Positions 61,401 to 64,000 of a stretch of 64,000 nucleotides of DNA are shown here, in pieces. Where the stretch lies: contig CM037782.1 in assembly GCA_021229015.1 (NCBI GenBank), positions 59,569,514-59,633,513 on the forward strand. Reading direction: 5' to 3'. Within the stretch, counting starts at the first letter, position 1. Every line of letters begins with the position of its first letter. The notes under the pieces were generated by a model, which had not been told where the DNA came from, did no database searches, and saw only the letters and a list, made by a program, of their open reading frames with translations. The position numbers and the translations under genes were made by a program. The DNA comes from Solen grandis. Its lineage: Eukaryota; Mollusca; Bivalvia; Adapedonta; Solenidae.

Positions 61401-62788
61401 CTGGAACACTTGGCCGTTTTTTACTTTACAATGCAAAGTGGGCCACATTGATAGAACAATCGCTTCTTAGTCTATAAATGTTTAGTTAATTTGGCTGCTA
61501 GTTTGCGAATTTTCCGAATATTTGCTGATGAATGATAAAAGATGTTTTTATTTTAGATCATTTTTGTTCACTGAAAATTGAATCACAGGCGTAATCAGTC
61601 CATCGTTGTTTTGTTATGTTTGTCATTTATATAGGAAATTTTGAATAAAGCAATCCTACTTAAAATAAGAAACATGTTCATTCGGTTGCAATATGCAGAC
61701 ATTTCCAATAGTTGCCCGCGGCTTATCAGATCTAGACAAATAAAAGCTGAAGACGGCTGTAAAGAAACTTATACAATTTAGAAAATTGATCCAGAAAATT
61801 TTGAAAATTGATATGAATGAAATTGTACATATTGAAGACAGGCATGTCAATAAAATTCAAGATGGCAAATTGCAGTTTATGGTTTATGTCCAAAAAAAAA
61901 AAAAAAAAGAGAAAAAAAAAGAAAGTTAACAGCTGATTTAGATGCTGATGGAGCATTTGGTGGTAAAGAGATATTTGGAAATATTTATATAAACTTTCTG
62001 TACTTCATTGCCACTTGGTTGAACTTGCATCTTGTATTTTCTTGGGGAGATTGTTATTATGTCAGCCGCTACTGTAGTGCTACAATCACTGTAGGGGGCT
62101 TGGAATCACTGCATAAAAACAAATTAGCCGATTATCAAAATTAGGTTTTCTTTATTTGAAATGTCAAAACAAAAGTATGTCATTCATTAAAAAGAGTTCA
62201 TTTGTATTTAGTCTTCACCTAAAATAGATGGGATAGAATTGTACTTAAGATTTGAATTGCTTCAAATAATTTCAGTTTTGTTGTGTTTTTAAATTGTGTT
62301 GCATTGTTTGAGTTGTTTTTATATTTGATTTACAAATGATTTGAATTGCACCAAAAATTTGAGTTTGATCTAAGAGTTGAGACTAAAATTTTACGTAGGT
62401 CTAAAATTTGAGTAGCTCAAATTTAAGTAATGGCATGAGATATGGCATATATTTGAGTTGTATTTATCTGCTGGCTGAATAGACAGTAGTTGGTAGCTAC
62501 CTTAAAAATGAAAATCTTGCATTACATCGCTGGAATAGGTCCGATGAATTCTATAAATTTCATGTCATGCTGACTTTGTTTGTAGTCAGGAATTATTCAA
62601 CTACCGTATCAAAATAGAAACTGACATCTCATCATCTTGTACCGAAATGCAGTTTTGCTACACATAAAGGGAAAGAAAACTAAAAAACCAAGTGCATCTC
62701 TCTTAAAATGTGATTTCTTTTTCCTTCTGCACTAATGGGACCTATCACTCTGGAATCAAGTTTCTCATATTTATTTTTTACTTGTCAG
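58409..62788. other. Non-coding stretch (probable intron)
   Basis: Contains (A)22 at 58917-58938 and a GC-richer island at about 61260-61440. An ATG-led open segment ending CTTCCCAG/GTAAAG near 59911-59917 was considered as another start exon and not called. No other supported exon. Confidence 0.4.
58917..58938. repeat. (A)22 homopolymer
   Basis: Uninterrupted A run, with no identifiable retrotransposed sequence upstream. Confidence 0.9.
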
Positions 62789-62884
62789 TTCGGTTCCCTT
62801 GTTGGTAATAGATACTTGATACTCGAAGGCAGGCTGGCATGGTTTTCCAAGCTTGCCTGGAAATTAAAGGATTATCTTCTCAAA
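62789..62884 (+). CDS. Candidate 96-nt exon, unknown protein
   Basis: An excellent acceptor (pyrimidine-rich TTTATTTTTTACTTGTCAG, ending 62788) and a GTAAGG donor (from 62885) bracket 32 codons open in one frame only. It reads FGSLVGNRYLILEGR, then LAWFSKLAWKLKDYLLK, which is rich in leucine, tryptophan and lysine like an amphipathic helix. The exon starts and ends between codons. That phase does not fit directly after the exon at 58325-58408 (which leaves one base), so at least one more exon would be needed between them, or this belongs to another transcript, or it is chance. Family not recognised. Confidence 0.35.
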
Positions 62885-64000
62885 GTAAGGAGGCGTGTGA
62901 GAAATATGAGTGACAGCCCGTGACTCTATAAATCGTTGATACTATCTGGGCATAGCAGTCAGATCAGGTGCATATGCATTTATATGATAGAAAACTTGGA
63001 TGATATCATGTCTGCTTCCCTTCATTAAAAAAAACTTCTCACTTTTGAAAGCTTAACATATATATATTTCTAACAGGCTGAGAGTCGTCACTCTTTCAAA
63101 CAAATGCCAAAGATGTTTCTTTCAGCAGACAAAATTGTATTATTATTTTTTACCTCTTTGTTTAATCATGCCACCAAAGCAGCGAGGTTATTGCACCTTC
63201 GTTAGTCCATAGTTCTCTATGTGAAACCTTTAGCAGAATCTTATGATCTATTTTCAACAATCCAAGATCTACACTCGGGAGTGGTGATAGAAAAGAATAA
63301 GCTGCGAGGTTTAGTACGATTCAGTACCGGAGTTCCCTGCGGATTGTTTACACAACAGGAATTCTCCCTGTCAAAATATTAACACCGCCTGATTAGGGCC
63401 GCTAATTGACAATATAAAAACCAGAACGGCATCATAAACGAGTAAATATAATATCAATAATGCATTTCGCAGTCTGGAAGATCATCACGAATCAAGAGCC
63501 TATGCAAAAATAATACAACTGCCTAGAGATTCAGTCCAAATAAGTTTGTTCATATTTTGGCATCACTGACTTTGTTGTAAGAAACGACATGCTTCCTACG
63601 CATGATTTATTTTTCTTCCTTTCCCCCATCCTCAAAAGTTGCTTAGTCTTGATTGTATTGCACATGGTAGAATTCATAGAAATGGAGGAGATTTGAAAGA
63701 TAGATATTGGGTTTTGCATGAAAAAAATATATTCAGGAGTGCGATATTTGGCTTCACTCCTCATATTTATAAGGTCTGTACATGTTTTCTTCTTGGCCTC
63801 AACTGTTCTTTCACAGTTTTCACTCGTAGCTCACAGAGGAAGAAGAAAAAAATACGAAAAAGAAAAGAATGACTAGAATTTTGATAGCCATTCATCACTT
63901 TGATTTGATCGTTGAGTGCAGCTGCCTTGCCATAGTGAACCATTGGGGTAAATTGGGCAGGAAAAATAGCTGATTTACAGTTGGGCTGAATAATTAAGGG
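62885..64000. other. Non-coding stretch at right edge
   Basis: No supported exon. Overlapping open frames on both strands at 63531-63872 have no domain; the one on the + strand ends in a simple KK/RK-rich run. Confidence 0.4.

Overview
The window reads as nuclear DNA from an invertebrate animal, most likely a mollusc and probably a bivalve. It is AT-rich and carries no long open reading frame, no operon-like layout and no ribosome-binding-site-led genes. It is dominated by intron or intergenic sequence with short spliced-exon candidates, and is peppered with short non-autonomous DNA transposons (MITEs), microsatellites, homopolymers and one 100-N assembly gap (28701-28800). The bivalve assignment is an inference from general resemblance of the repeats to clam and mussel genomes; no taxon-specific gene is visible.

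Repeats: (i) one 1.2-kb hAT-like non-autonomous element (1424-2629) with 14-bp terminal inverted repeats (TIRs) and a perfect 8-bp target duplication. (ii) MITE family A, about 240 bp, six copies, TTAA target sites, TIR CCCTTTCCCTCATA and a near-perfect internal hairpin. (iii) MITE family B, about 235-250 bp, four recognisable copies (one split by a family A insertion) and two remnants. (iv) MITE family C, about 200 bp, one full copy and one 5'-truncated copy. Families A, B and C share TTAA plus CCC...GGG ends, as expected of piggyBac-type cut-and-paste elements. The names A, B and C are mine.

Coding content is sparse. On the + strand, 55051-55433 looks like a real transcription start: a TATA box, a leader of about 260 nt with four short upstream ORFs, then an ATG in an optimal Kozak context opening a 30-codon exon with a GT donor. 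It splices in frame to an 84-nt exon at 58325-58408. A 38-nt exon candidate at 47984-48021 ends in the same phase, and a 96-nt candidate lies at 62789-62884. On the - strand an exon candidate at 41201-41323 has a strong donor. I recognise none of these proteins, so product names are left open.

Regulatory sequence: two near-consensus CTCF-type motifs lie at 20742-20760 (- orientation) and 43038-43056 (+ orientation), a divergent pair about 22 kb apart. Several GC-richer islands without ORFs may be conserved enhancers. The likeliest overall picture is large introns and flanking regulatory DNA of one + strand gene with alternative 5' ends running off the right edge, plus possibly a second gene on the - strand. 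No tRNA, rRNA, CRISPR array or autonomous transposase was found.
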